Shown here piece by piece: positions 16,578 to 24,154 of a DNA stretch of 64,000 nt. The position numbers were made by a program, and so were the translations under genes. Numbering within the stretch: the first letter of the stretch is position 1; each line of letters begins with the position of its first letter. Origin of the DNA: Ignavibacteriota bacterium (lineage in GTDB: Bacteria; Bacteroidota; Ignavibacteria; Ignavibacteriales; Ignavibacteriaceae). The stretch covers positions 1,029,985-1,093,984 of the forward strand of contig CP053446.1 in NCBI GenBank assembly GCA_013285405.1, read 5' to 3'. The notes below the pieces were generated by a model. It worked only from the letters and a program-made list of their open reading frames with translations, was not told the origin of the DNA and did not search any database.

Positions 16578-17999
16578 TTATTTAATTAACAATGCAACAT
16601 TCTCTATATGATAAGTATGTGGAAACATATCAACCGGTCTGATCTTCACTAATTTATATCCGCCTTCGACAAACAATTTAATATCTCGAACTTGTGTTGT
16701 TGGATTACAGCTAACATAAACAATTTTTTTTGGGTTTAATTCAAGAACATCTTTTACTGTTGTGCTATGCATTCCGCCTCTTGGAGGATCAAGAATTATT
16801 ACATCAGGTTTTGGAAGAACATTTGTGAATGGTAAAAATGATTTATAAAGATCAGCCTGAACAAAGGATACGTTATCAACTTTATTAATTTCCAGATTCT
16901 CTTTCGCATCATAAATTGAAGATTCAACAGATTCAAATCCGTAAACTTCTTTTGCATTTCCCGATACATAAATTGCAATCGTTCCTGCCCCGGAATAAAG
17001 ATCATAAATTATTTCGTCACCGTTTAAGTCAGCGTATTCCAAAGCAGTATTATAAAGTTTTTCTGCCTGAATTGTGTTTGTCTGGAAGAAAGAATTGGCG
17101 CTGATTCTGAATTTATATTTTCCGATTTTGTCAAAAATGTATCCGCTTCCGAAATAAACGATTTCATAATCGCCGACAGCAATAGAAGCTTTCTTCTTGC
17201 TGATATTATTTAGAATTGTTTTTATTTCAGGAAATTTATTTGTCACTGCCGAGACGTATTCTTTCATCAGCAATTCGTTCTCTTCATAAGTTACAAGATT
17301 GAGCATAATCTCTTTTGTATTTTGAGCTTGTCTGATAACGAAGTTACGTAAGTAACCGGATTGAGTTTTAGTATTATAGATTGTAGTGTGACGCTTTTTG
17401 AAAAATTCTCTTGTGAAATTCAGTATGTGATTACTAAGTTCTGATTGCAGAAAGCACTCATCTATATCCAGTATTTTTTCGAAGTTATTCGGAACATGAA
17501 GACCGAGGAAAAATCCTTTGTCAGGTGTTGTCTCATTTTCCAGAATTTTAACCCATTGCGAGTCAGAAAAAGAAAATTCCATTTTGTTTCTGTAATAGAA
17601 TACATTCTCTGATGGAATAATTTTTTCAATTTCAAAATTTTTAAATCCGCCATCATGATTAAAGATATCTTCAACCTGTTCCTGTTTGTAAGCAATCTGC
17701 TGATTATAATCGAGGTCTTGCTGTTTGCAGCCGCCGCAAATCCCAAAATATTTGCATCGCGGCTGAACCCTCTGCGGTGAAGATGAAATCACTTCTTCAG
17801 TAATTGCCTCTGCGTAAGATTTTTTTAACTTCTTGATTTTAGCTGCAACAGTGTCTCCGGGATAAGCACCATTGACGAATACTATAAATGATTCAGGTTC
17901 ATGATTTCCCGATTGATTATCAATTTCAATTTTTCCAATGCCTTTACCTTCAAAAGCATACCTGTCAACTTTGATTTGAATAATATCACCCTTATTCAA
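16578..17999 (-). CDS. rlmD: 23S rRNA (uracil-C5)-methyltransferase, RlmD/RumA family
   Basis: Methylates a uracil C5 in 23S rRNA (U1939 in E. coli for RlmD). Domains: N-terminal TRAM RNA-binding domain (1-60), iron-sulfur motif CKYFGICGGC near 82-91 with a likely fourth cysteine in DIDECF near 180, then the SAM-methyltransferase domain with IYDLYSGAGTIAIYV near 335, ILDPPRGG near 405 and the nucleophile motif VSCNPTTQVRD near 430. Length 473 is usual. Start TTG 17999 overlaps the TGA of the upstream methyltransferase gene (TTGA), suggesting coupling. RlmD versus an RlmCD-type paralogue cannot be separated by eye. Confidence 0.88.
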   Translation of the reverse strand: MNKGDIIQIKVDRYAFEGKGIGKIEIDNQSGNHEPESFIVFVNGAYPGDTVAAKIKKLKKSYAEAITEEVISSSPQRVQPRCKYFGICGGCKQQDLDYNQQIAYKQEQVEDIFNHDGGFKNFEIEKIIPSENVFYYRNKMEFSFSDSQWVKILENETTPDKGFFLGLHVPNNFEKILDIDECFLQSELSNHILNFTREFFKKRHTTIYNTKTQSGYLRNFVIRQAQNTKEIMLNLVTYEENELLMKEYVSAVTNKFPEIKTILNNISKKKASIAVGDYEIVYFGSGYIFDKIGKYKFRISANSFFQTNTIQAEKLYNTALEYADLNGDEIIYDLYSGAGTIAIYVSGNAKEVYGFESVESSIYDAKENLEINKVDNVSFVQADLYKSFLPFTNVLPKPDVIILDPPRGGMHSTTVKDVLELNPKKIVYVSCNPTTQVRDIKLFVEGGYKLVKIRPVDMFPHTYHIENVALLIK

Positions 18000-18691
18000 T
18001 TTACTTTCCTCGCAATTAAAGATTTAAAGCCAATGTATTTATCGCCTCCGTGTTTAAGGTAAGCGTTGGCTTCATGTTTTATTCTTGAAATATATTTTTT
18101 GTTGTTGTCTTTTTCTTCTTTGTTTGTGGTTGAAACTTCCAGAAGAGTTTTTTCAAAATACTCTCTTAAAGATGAGGAATGATCCTGCTCGTTCATTACA
18201 TAAAATCCTTTACTCTCATAAAAACTTTTTATTGATGATGACAAAATTGGTTCAAGATTGCTTCGTTCCCAAATATCCTTCACAAATGCAGGAACTGGCT
18301 CATTGAGTGAAACGATTTCGCCAACACAAACTATACCTTCCGTGGTGAGAATTCTCTTAAATTCTTTCAAAATATTTTTTCGTTCATAAACTGAAATTGA
18401 ACCTTGTGCAAAAATCAAGTCAAAATAATCATTGTTAAAATCTGTATGAACATAATCCATCATTTTAACTTTTATTCTTTCATTGGTATTAAAATTCAGA
18501 TTGTATTGCAAAACTGAAACATAATCATCTGATACAACAAATATCTTTGAGAATGATTCTAATAGTTTTAAAGCAACAGATTCACAGTTTGGACCGACGA
18601 TTAATGCATTGTTTCCCTGCGGCTTATGTTGTCCAAGTAAAAACTTAAGCTGTTCAAACCCGCCCGGAAGCTGAATGTTTTCTGTTAAGAT
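17996..18691 (-). CDS. SAM-dependent methyltransferase-like protein lacking a usual start codon
   Basis: The open frame runs from an in-frame TAA at 18692-18694 to the stop at 17996 (231 codons). Its first codon after the TAA is ATC (18691), with GAGGA four bases before it. No ATG, GTG or TTG occurs until TTG 18511. The part before 18511 is clearly coding: LPGGFEQLKFLLG, then ALIVGPNCESVALKLLESF and IFVVSDDYVSVLQYN, i.e. a Rossmann motif I region. The rest has DLIFAQGSISVYERKNILKEF, a methyltransferase motif. The product either starts at ATC or is a 5'-damaged gene. Substrate unknown. It overlaps rlmD by 4 bases. Confidence 0.62.
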   Translation of the reverse strand: MLTENIQLPGGFEQLKFLLGQHKPQGNNALIVGPNCESVALKLLESFSKIFVVSDDYVSVLQYNLNFNTNERIKVKMMDYVHTDFNNDYFDLIFAQGSISVYERKNILKEFKRILTTEGIVCVGEIVSLNEPVPAFVKDIWERSNLEPILSSSIKSFYESKGFYVMNEQDHSSSLREYFEKTLLEVSTTNKEEKDNNKKYISRIKHEANAYLKHGGDKYIGFKSLIARKVN

Positions 18692-18885
18692 TTATTCCTC
18701 AGTAAATTATTTTTTCTAAATACAAATTTAATCAATAAAATATTTCGGAAATCACTATAATTTTTTTCTTTGTCTTTCGGTTTATTAAAACTTATTTTTT
18801 AGCAGCAATTTTATGATTCTATTGTAAATCTATGTGATCAAAATCATCTTATTTCCATACAAATAATTCGAATAGGAGCTTCAAA

Positions 18886-19299
18886 ATGAGAGAAAATAAA
18901 ATAGAAGAATATGTTACTGAGGACGATATTTTTGAAGGCAGTGATGATCTTGGAGCCCTTAATTTTGGGCAAATGAATGGTCAGAAGATGGAAGAATACA
19001 AAGAGAAAGAAAAATTTGTTGATGAAAATCTTTGGGGCAAACTTGAAAGCTCCGGAAAAAGAATTTCTTTCGCGAAAGATATTCTTGCACTATATCGCTA
19101 CATGAAAGATCCGTTTGTCAAATGGTATCGGAAAGCTATCGTCATTGCTGCACTATTTTATTTTATTGTTCCGATTGATACTATTCCGGATCTCACACCA
19201 CTGTTTGGTTATCTTGATGACCTTGGGGTAATTACCGCTCTGTTAAAATATCTTGGCAGCGAATTACTGAGCTATTATCCGGATGGTTATAGAAGCTGA
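18886..19299 (+). CDS. DUF1232 (YkvA-like) membrane protein
   Basis: 137 residues. An acidic N-terminal half of about 70 residues is followed by the DUF1232 core: ALYRYMKDPFVKWYRKA, a hydrophobic helix IVIAALFYFIVPIDTIPD and the signature PIDTIPDLTPLFGYLDDLGV. The family is widespread and of unknown function, sometimes linked to membrane stress. AGGAGC stands before ATG 18886. It is followed by the NUDIX gene on the same strand after 58 bases. Confidence 0.85.
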   Translation: MRENKIEEYVTEDDIFEGSDDLGALNFGQMNGQKMEEYKEKEKFVDENLWGKLESSGKRISFAKDILALYRYMKDPFVKWYRKAIVIAALFYFIVPIDTIPDLTPLFGYLDDLGVITALLKYLGSELLSYYPDGYRS

Positions 19300-19357
19300 A
19301 AATAATTTTGCAAGAATTATTCAGTAGCAGCACAATTCATTAAATCCTGGAATCCAA

Positions 19358-19885
19358 ATGAACTATCGTATTATTAGTAGTCAAGTAATCTACAAGGGCA
19401 AAGTGTTTAATACACTTGTCGATCAGATCGAATACAATAGCGGTAACAAAGCTATCCGTGAAGTTGCTGAACATCCCGGAGGCGCAGTTGTTGTTCCTGT
19501 TACGGATAACGGAAAAATTGTTATGGTTACACAATACCGCTTTCCGGTTAAAGAAGTTCTGTTGGAACTTCCTGCCGGAAAATTATCAAAAGGTGAAGAT
19601 CCAAAAGTTTGTGCTGTAAGAGAACTTGAGGAGGAAACAGGATATAAATCTGATGATATAAAATCGTTAGGAAGCATTTACACAACTCCCGGCTATTCAA
19701 CCGAAAAACTTTGGATATATCTGGCTGAAAATTTGAAACCCGGTAATTATAATCGTGAAGAAGGTGAATTTGGAATGGAAGTTTTCGAATTATCGTTACC
19801 AGAAGTTGAGGAAAAAATTTATAACGGTGAGATTGTCGATGGAAAAACTATCTGTGGGATTTATTTAGCAAAAAAATTCTTTTGA
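19358..19885 (+). CDS. NUDIX hydrolase, ADP-ribose pyrophosphatase type
   Basis: Cleaves nucleoside-diphosphate derivatives, probably ADP-ribose to AMP and ribose phosphate. The full Nudix box is seen as GKLSKGEDPKVCAVRELEEETG near residues 70-91 (GX5EX7REUXEEXGU), preceded by VTQYRFPVKEVLLELPAG, which is typical of ADP-ribose pyrophosphatases, and followed by the IYTTPGYSTEK motif. 175 residues is normal. Cytoplasmic. Confidence 0.88.
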   Translation: MNYRIISSQVIYKGKVFNTLVDQIEYNSGNKAIREVAEHPGGAVVVPVTDNGKIVMVTQYRFPVKEVLLELPAGKLSKGEDPKVCAVRELEEETGYKSDDIKSLGSIYTTPGYSTEKLWIYLAENLKPGNYNREEGEFGMEVFELSLPEVEEKIYNGEIVDGKTICGIYLAKKFF

Positions 19886-19920
19886 TGATTAAAATCATAA
19901 CAAGATATTTTTATTGATAT

Positions 19921-20063
19921 GAGGCTATTTCAAAAGTTTAACAATGTCAGGCTGAGTCTTTCGATAAACTCAGGTCAAGCACTGTTGAAGACTGACAATT
20001 TGGGTTAAAATCACCTTTCGACAAATTCAGGTTTACAGAAATAATTAGTTATAAGACAGCCTC
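19921..20063. repeat. MITE-like repeat with GAGGCT terminal inverted repeats
   Basis: Left end GAGGCTATTTC (19921) and right end AGACAGCCTC (to 20063) are inverted copies; TTTTT follows the right end, so it could also terminate the NUDIX transcript. The inside holds CTGAGTCTTTCGATAAACTCAGG and TTTCGACAAATTCAGG units in the style of REP elements. Non-coding. Confidence 0.62.
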
Positions 20064-20084
20064 TTTTTATTTGATAAATAATTT

Positions 20085-21788
20085 ATGCTCAAATCCTTAG
20101 AAGTAAAAGATTACGCTTTAATAGAACACATCTCGGTTGAGTTCGGGAACGGACTTAATATTATCACGGGAGAAACCGGTGCCGGTAAATCAATTTTAAT
20201 CGATGCAATGAGTTTGCTTCTTGGTGAAAGAGCATCAACAGAAGTTATTCGCAAAGGAGCTCAAAAATCTTTTGTTGAGGGAATCTTTGAAGTAAAAGCA
20301 AATAAGAAAGTAAAATCTCTCCTCGAAGAAAATGAAATTGAGTTTGCTGATGAGTTGATCGTACGCCGCGAAATTTCATTTAAAGGATCAAACCGGTGTT
20401 TTATTAACGATACTCCCGTAAATCTCAATCTTGTGAAAGATATTGGAAATCAATTAGTTGATCTCCACGGTCAGCACGAGCATCAATCTCTTCTCCGGAC
20501 AGAAACACACATTGACTATCTTGATGAGTTTGGTAATTATGAGGAACTGCATCAACAATACAAAAATATATTCTCCGAACTGGTAAAAAATGAAAAAGAT
20601 TTGGCTGATCTTCAGTCAAAAGAAAACAGCATAAAGGAGAAAAAAGATTTTTATTCATTTCAGATAAAAGAAATTGACAATATTTCACCTCAGGAAGATG
20701 AGGAAGAAAAGTTAAGTGAAGAACTAAAAATACTGGAAAACTCAGAGAAGCTGGCGGAGGCAACATCTGAAATTTATCAACTTCTTTACGAATCCGATAA
20801 CTCAATCCAGTATTCTTTATCGAAAGTAAAATCGCTTTTACAAAAACTGAATGAAATTGACAAATCATTTTCTGAATCGTTTAATGAATCTCAATCTGCA
20901 CTTGCTCAGATTAATGACATTTCAAATTTTATCCGAAGTTATAACACAAAAATAAATCTCGATCCGGAAGAAGTTGAAGAAAAACGACAACGGCTTGGTG
21001 CAATAAATCTTCTTAAGAAAAAATATGGCAGCTCTGTGAAAAGTATTCTTGAATATCGTAAAAAGATTGGTAAAGAATACGAGCTGGCTGAAAATTTTTC
21101 CGGAAAGATTGATGAATTATCAAATAATATTTTCGAACTAAGAAAGACAGCGGGAAACCTGGCGAAAAGTTTGTCAAAGAAAAGGGAACAAACAGCAGCA
21201 ATTGTAAAGAAAGGAATAGAAGAAACATTAAGAGAACTGGGTATCCAGAATCCGCAGTTTAAAACAGAAATAAAAAATTTAACTGCAGAAATTGAATCGG
21301 GAATTTTTGTTGACAAAAAGTTTTTCAAAGCAACTTCAAAAGGAATTGATGAAATTGAGTTTCTCATCTCAACAAATCCCGGTGAAGATTTAAAACCTCT
21401 TGCCCGGGTTGCATCTGGCGGAGAAGTTTCCAGAATAATGCTTGCCCTTAAATCAACTCTTGCAAAGACTGATAAATTACCATTACTTATATTCGACGAA
21501 ATTGACGTTGGAGTCAGCGGTAGAATTGCTCAGAAAGTTGGCAGAGCACTGAAAAATCTTTCGTCTTTTCATCAGGTAATTTCAATTACTCATTTACCGC
21601 AAATTGCAAGTCTTGCTGATCACCATTTTTCAATTGAAAAGATAACAAATAAAGAGCGAGTAATAAGTTCGATAAAAAAATTACCACAATCGGAAAGAAT
21701 TACGGAAATAGCACGACTTCTGAGCGGTGAAAAAGTAACTGAAGCCAGCCTCAAAAGCGCCCGCGAGTTGATTGGTCAGAAGGAATAA
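20085..21788 (+). CDS. recN: DNA repair protein RecN
   Basis: SMC-like ATPase acting early at DNA double-strand breaks. 567 residues, the usual length. Seen: Walker A GETGAGKS near residue 30, long coiled-coil arms (about 150-370, with lysine/glutamate heptads), the ABC signature LARVASGGEVSRIMLALKS near 440 and Walker B LLIFDEIDVGVSG near 467, then SITHLPQIASLADHH. It is preceded by a MITE-like repeat that may set its transcription start. Confidence 0.95.
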   Translation: MLKSLEVKDYALIEHISVEFGNGLNIITGETGAGKSILIDAMSLLLGERASTEVIRKGAQKSFVEGIFEVKANKKVKSLLEENEIEFADELIVRREISFKGSNRCFINDTPVNLNLVKDIGNQLVDLHGQHEHQSLLRTETHIDYLDEFGNYEELHQQYKNIFSELVKNEKDLADLQSKENSIKEKKDFYSFQIKEIDNISPQEDEEEKLSEELKILENSEKLAEATSEIYQLLYESDNSIQYSLSKVKSLLQKLNEIDKSFSESFNESQSALAQINDISNFIRSYNTKINLDPEEVEEKRQRLGAINLLKKKYGSSVKSILEYRKKIGKEYELAENFSGKIDELSNNIFELRKTAGNLAKSLSKKREQTAAIVKKGIEETLRELGIQNPQFKTEIKNLTAEIESGIFVDKKFFKATSKGIDEIEFLISTNPGEDLKPLARVASGGEVSRIMLALKSTLAKTDKLPLLIFDEIDVGVSGRIAQKVGRALKNLSSFHQVISITHLPQIASLADHHFSIEKITNKERVISSIKKLPQSERITEIARLLSGEKVTEASLKSARELIGQKE

Positions 21789-21856
21789 TATTTGCTGCTT
21801 ATAGCTGTTAATCATTATTGATTTTCAGAAGCATTTTTAATCTTCGAACCAACAGG

Positions 21857-22912
21857 ATGAAAAAAACATTTAAAATATTTTTTATCGGATTTATTTTACT
21901 TCAGCATTTCACGATGAAGATTTATTCTCAGTCAATTGCTGAAACGCTTTCTAATTTATCTTCCGATGCAGTATTGAAATATTCAGAACCGGTAATCAGT
22001 GCATTCGGCTCAAGTATGAACTCAGGCTGGTTCACAGGATTGCCTTCTTCAACAAACGGATTTCATGCAAAATTAAGATTCGTTGGTGTCGGTTCATTCT
22101 TTTCTGATGATCTGAGAACATTCAATCATACAGGAAATCTCAGACTCACTTCAGCACAGGTTGATGAAATTCTGATTTCTTCCGGGTATAACCCAAACAC
22201 AATCCCGAATTACGAATCAGTTAAAAACGAAATACTTTCAAGAGATTGGGAAGTTTTTTTTAACGGACCAACTATCACCGGAAATTATGATGATTTCCTG
22301 AGAGTTGATTTTCCATCCGCTGAAGTACAAGGTTACACAATCGATCAGTACACACTCGAACTTACTGATGTTCGAGGATATCTGGACAATATTGACATTA
22401 TGCCTTCACCGGCTATGCAGCTTGATCTTGGCAGTTTAGTTGGAACCGGTGTATCGGTTCGTTATTTCCGTGGAATAAATCTTCAGGATTTAGGAATAGT
22501 GAATATCTGGGGCGCCGGTTTTACCCACAATTTAAATTACTGGTTTGCTGATGAATTACCGATCGAAATAGGTTTCGGATATTATTTCCAGGATTTCAGA
22601 GTCGGTGATATTTTTAAGAACACAGCATCACAGTTAGGAATGTTTATCAGTAAAAGATTTGGTGGAAGAATTTCAATTGAGCCGTATGCAAGTTTAACTT
22701 ATGAAAATTCACGAAGCGAAATAGATTACAAATATGAATTTGATAGTCCGGCAGGAAGACAAGAACTTCAACTGAATATAGATTACGACGGTGATCGGAC
22801 AGTTAACCTTGCAATCGGAACATCAATAAATCTTTCAATTTTTGTTGTGAATTTTGATTATAAATTCGGCGGTACAAATACAGGAACAGCGGGTGTAGGT
22901 TTCGGATTTTAA
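21857..22912 (+). CDS. exported beta-barrel-like protein (DUF6588-type)
   Basis: 351 residues from ATG 21857, which has AACAGG just before it and gives a clean signal peptide (MKKTFKIFFIGFILLQHF); a TTG at 21818 would place 13 charged residues ahead of it. The rest is strand-rich: FHAKLRFVGVGSFF, GVSVRYFRGINL, IEIGFGYYFQDFRVGD, and a C-terminal GTAGVGFGF ending in phenylalanine, consistent with an outer-membrane barrel. It resembles the DUF6588 family of Bacteroidota as remembered; that assignment is tentative. Function unknown. Confidence 0.7.
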   Translation: MKKTFKIFFIGFILLQHFTMKIYSQSIAETLSNLSSDAVLKYSEPVISAFGSSMNSGWFTGLPSSTNGFHAKLRFVGVGSFFSDDLRTFNHTGNLRLTSAQVDEILISSGYNPNTIPNYESVKNEILSRDWEVFFNGPTITGNYDDFLRVDFPSAEVQGYTIDQYTLELTDVRGYLDNIDIMPSPAMQLDLGSLVGTGVSVRYFRGINLQDLGIVNIWGAGFTHNLNYWFADELPIEIGFGYYFQDFRVGDIFKNTASQLGMFISKRFGGRISIEPYASLTYENSRSEIDYKYEFDSPAGRQELQLNIDYDGDRTVNLAIGTSINLSIFVVNFDYKFGGTNTGTAGVGFGF

Positions 22913-22974
22913 TTATTTACTGTTTCATTTCTTTAGCCTTTCTCATAACTTAGCATTAGAACGATTTCATTTTT

Positions 22975-24120
22975 GTGCAATTGAAACAAACCGCTTGCTA
23001 CATACATATTCCTTTCTGCGACCACAAATGTATTTATTGTGATTTCTATTCAATTATTACTTCAGATAACATTAGTTCATTCCTGAAATCTTTGAAGAAA
23101 GAAATTGAATACTATGCAGCAAATTATTCTGAGGAAAGAGAATTAATCTCGATTTACTTTGGCGGCGGAACTCCCTCATTGATGGAGCCAGAGTATATTT
23201 TTGAAATAATTGAATCGGTTATTAAAAAGTTCGGAGTTATAACTAATGCTGAGATTACACTTGAAACAAATCCTGGTACTGTTTCAATTGATAAATTAAA
23301 ATTATTCAAGCAAGCCGGAATTAACAGGATAAGTATTGGTATTCAATCCTTTGATAATAGTGATTTAAAATTTTTAACACGTATTCACGATGCTGATACA
23401 GCAATTAAAACAGTTTATGCAGCAGCAAATGCTGGTTTCGGGAATATAAGTCTTGATTTAATATTCAATTTACCCGGGCAGACAAAAGAGAAATGGCAAA
23501 AAAATCTAGAGCAAGCAATTCAACTTCCTGTTAAACATATTTCCGCTTACAGCTTGATTCTTGAAAGAGGAACGATATTAAATAAAATGGTACTTGATGG
23601 AAAAGTTAAAATTCAAGATGAGGATTATGATGCAGAATTGTATGAAATGACAATTGATTTCCTCACTTCAAATGGGTTTTATCAATACGAAGTTTCAAAT
23701 TTTGCGAAGCACGGATTTGAATGTATTCACAACAATGCTTACTGGCATTACACTGATTATTTTGGGTTTGGTACTTCAGCGCATTCATTTATTGATGGAG
23801 AGAGATGGTGGAACTTCTCAAGTCTTAAAATGTACATTGATAAAGTTAATAAATTTGGAAGCGCTGTAGCTGGTTCAGAAATTATAACTGATGATAAAGC
23901 AATTAATGAATATGTAATGCTTGAGTTAAGAAGCTCAGGATTAAATTTTGAAAAATTTGAAAATCGATTTGGAATTCAGATCCAAGAATGGATGAAAAGT
24001 AAATATGCTTATTTTGAAGTGTTAAAAAATAAAAAATTTGTAACCATCGAAAATAATATTGTAAAAATGACTTCGAATGGATATGCTATCTGTGACGAAA
24101 TACTTAAAGATCTATTATAG
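22975..24120 (+). CDS. hemW: radical SAM heme chaperone HemW (oxygen-independent coproporphyrinogen oxidase-like)
   Basis: Radical SAM protein that binds heme and passes it to target proteins such as cytochromes. Seen: AdoMet cluster motif CDHKCIYC (CX3CX2C) near residue 15, FGGGTPSLM near 63, and CIHNNAYWHYTDYFGFG near 250, typical of the HemN/HemW family. It lacks the extra N-terminal cysteine of true HemN. 381 residues. GTG 22975 is the only near-upstream start. A heme chaperone fits with the multiheme cytochrome encoded at 26778. Confidence 0.9.
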   Translation: MQLKQTACYIHIPFCDHKCIYCDFYSIITSDNISSFLKSLKKEIEYYAANYSEERELISIYFGGGTPSLMEPEYIFEIIESVIKKFGVITNAEITLETNPGTVSIDKLKLFKQAGINRISIGIQSFDNSDLKFLTRIHDADTAIKTVYAAANAGFGNISLDLIFNLPGQTKEKWQKNLEQAIQLPVKHISAYSLILERGTILNKMVLDGKVKIQDEDYDAELYEMTIDFLTSNGFYQYEVSNFAKHGFECIHNNAYWHYTDYFGFGTSAHSFIDGERWWNFSSLKMYIDKVNKFGSAVAGSEIITDDKAINEYVMLELRSSGLNFEKFENRFGIQIQEWMKSKYAYFEVLKNKKFVTIENNIVKMTSNGYAICDEILKDLL

Positions 24121-24154
24121 TTTTATAAACAACAAATAATTACGGTGATATAAA

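Noticed and set aside
22749..22772. SPAGRQE in the DUF6588-type protein as another palindrome-derived peptide
   Set aside because: The DNA (AGTCCGGCAGGAAGACAAG) is not palindromic and lacks the CCTGCC/GGCAGG arms; resemblance to LPAGRQG is chance.
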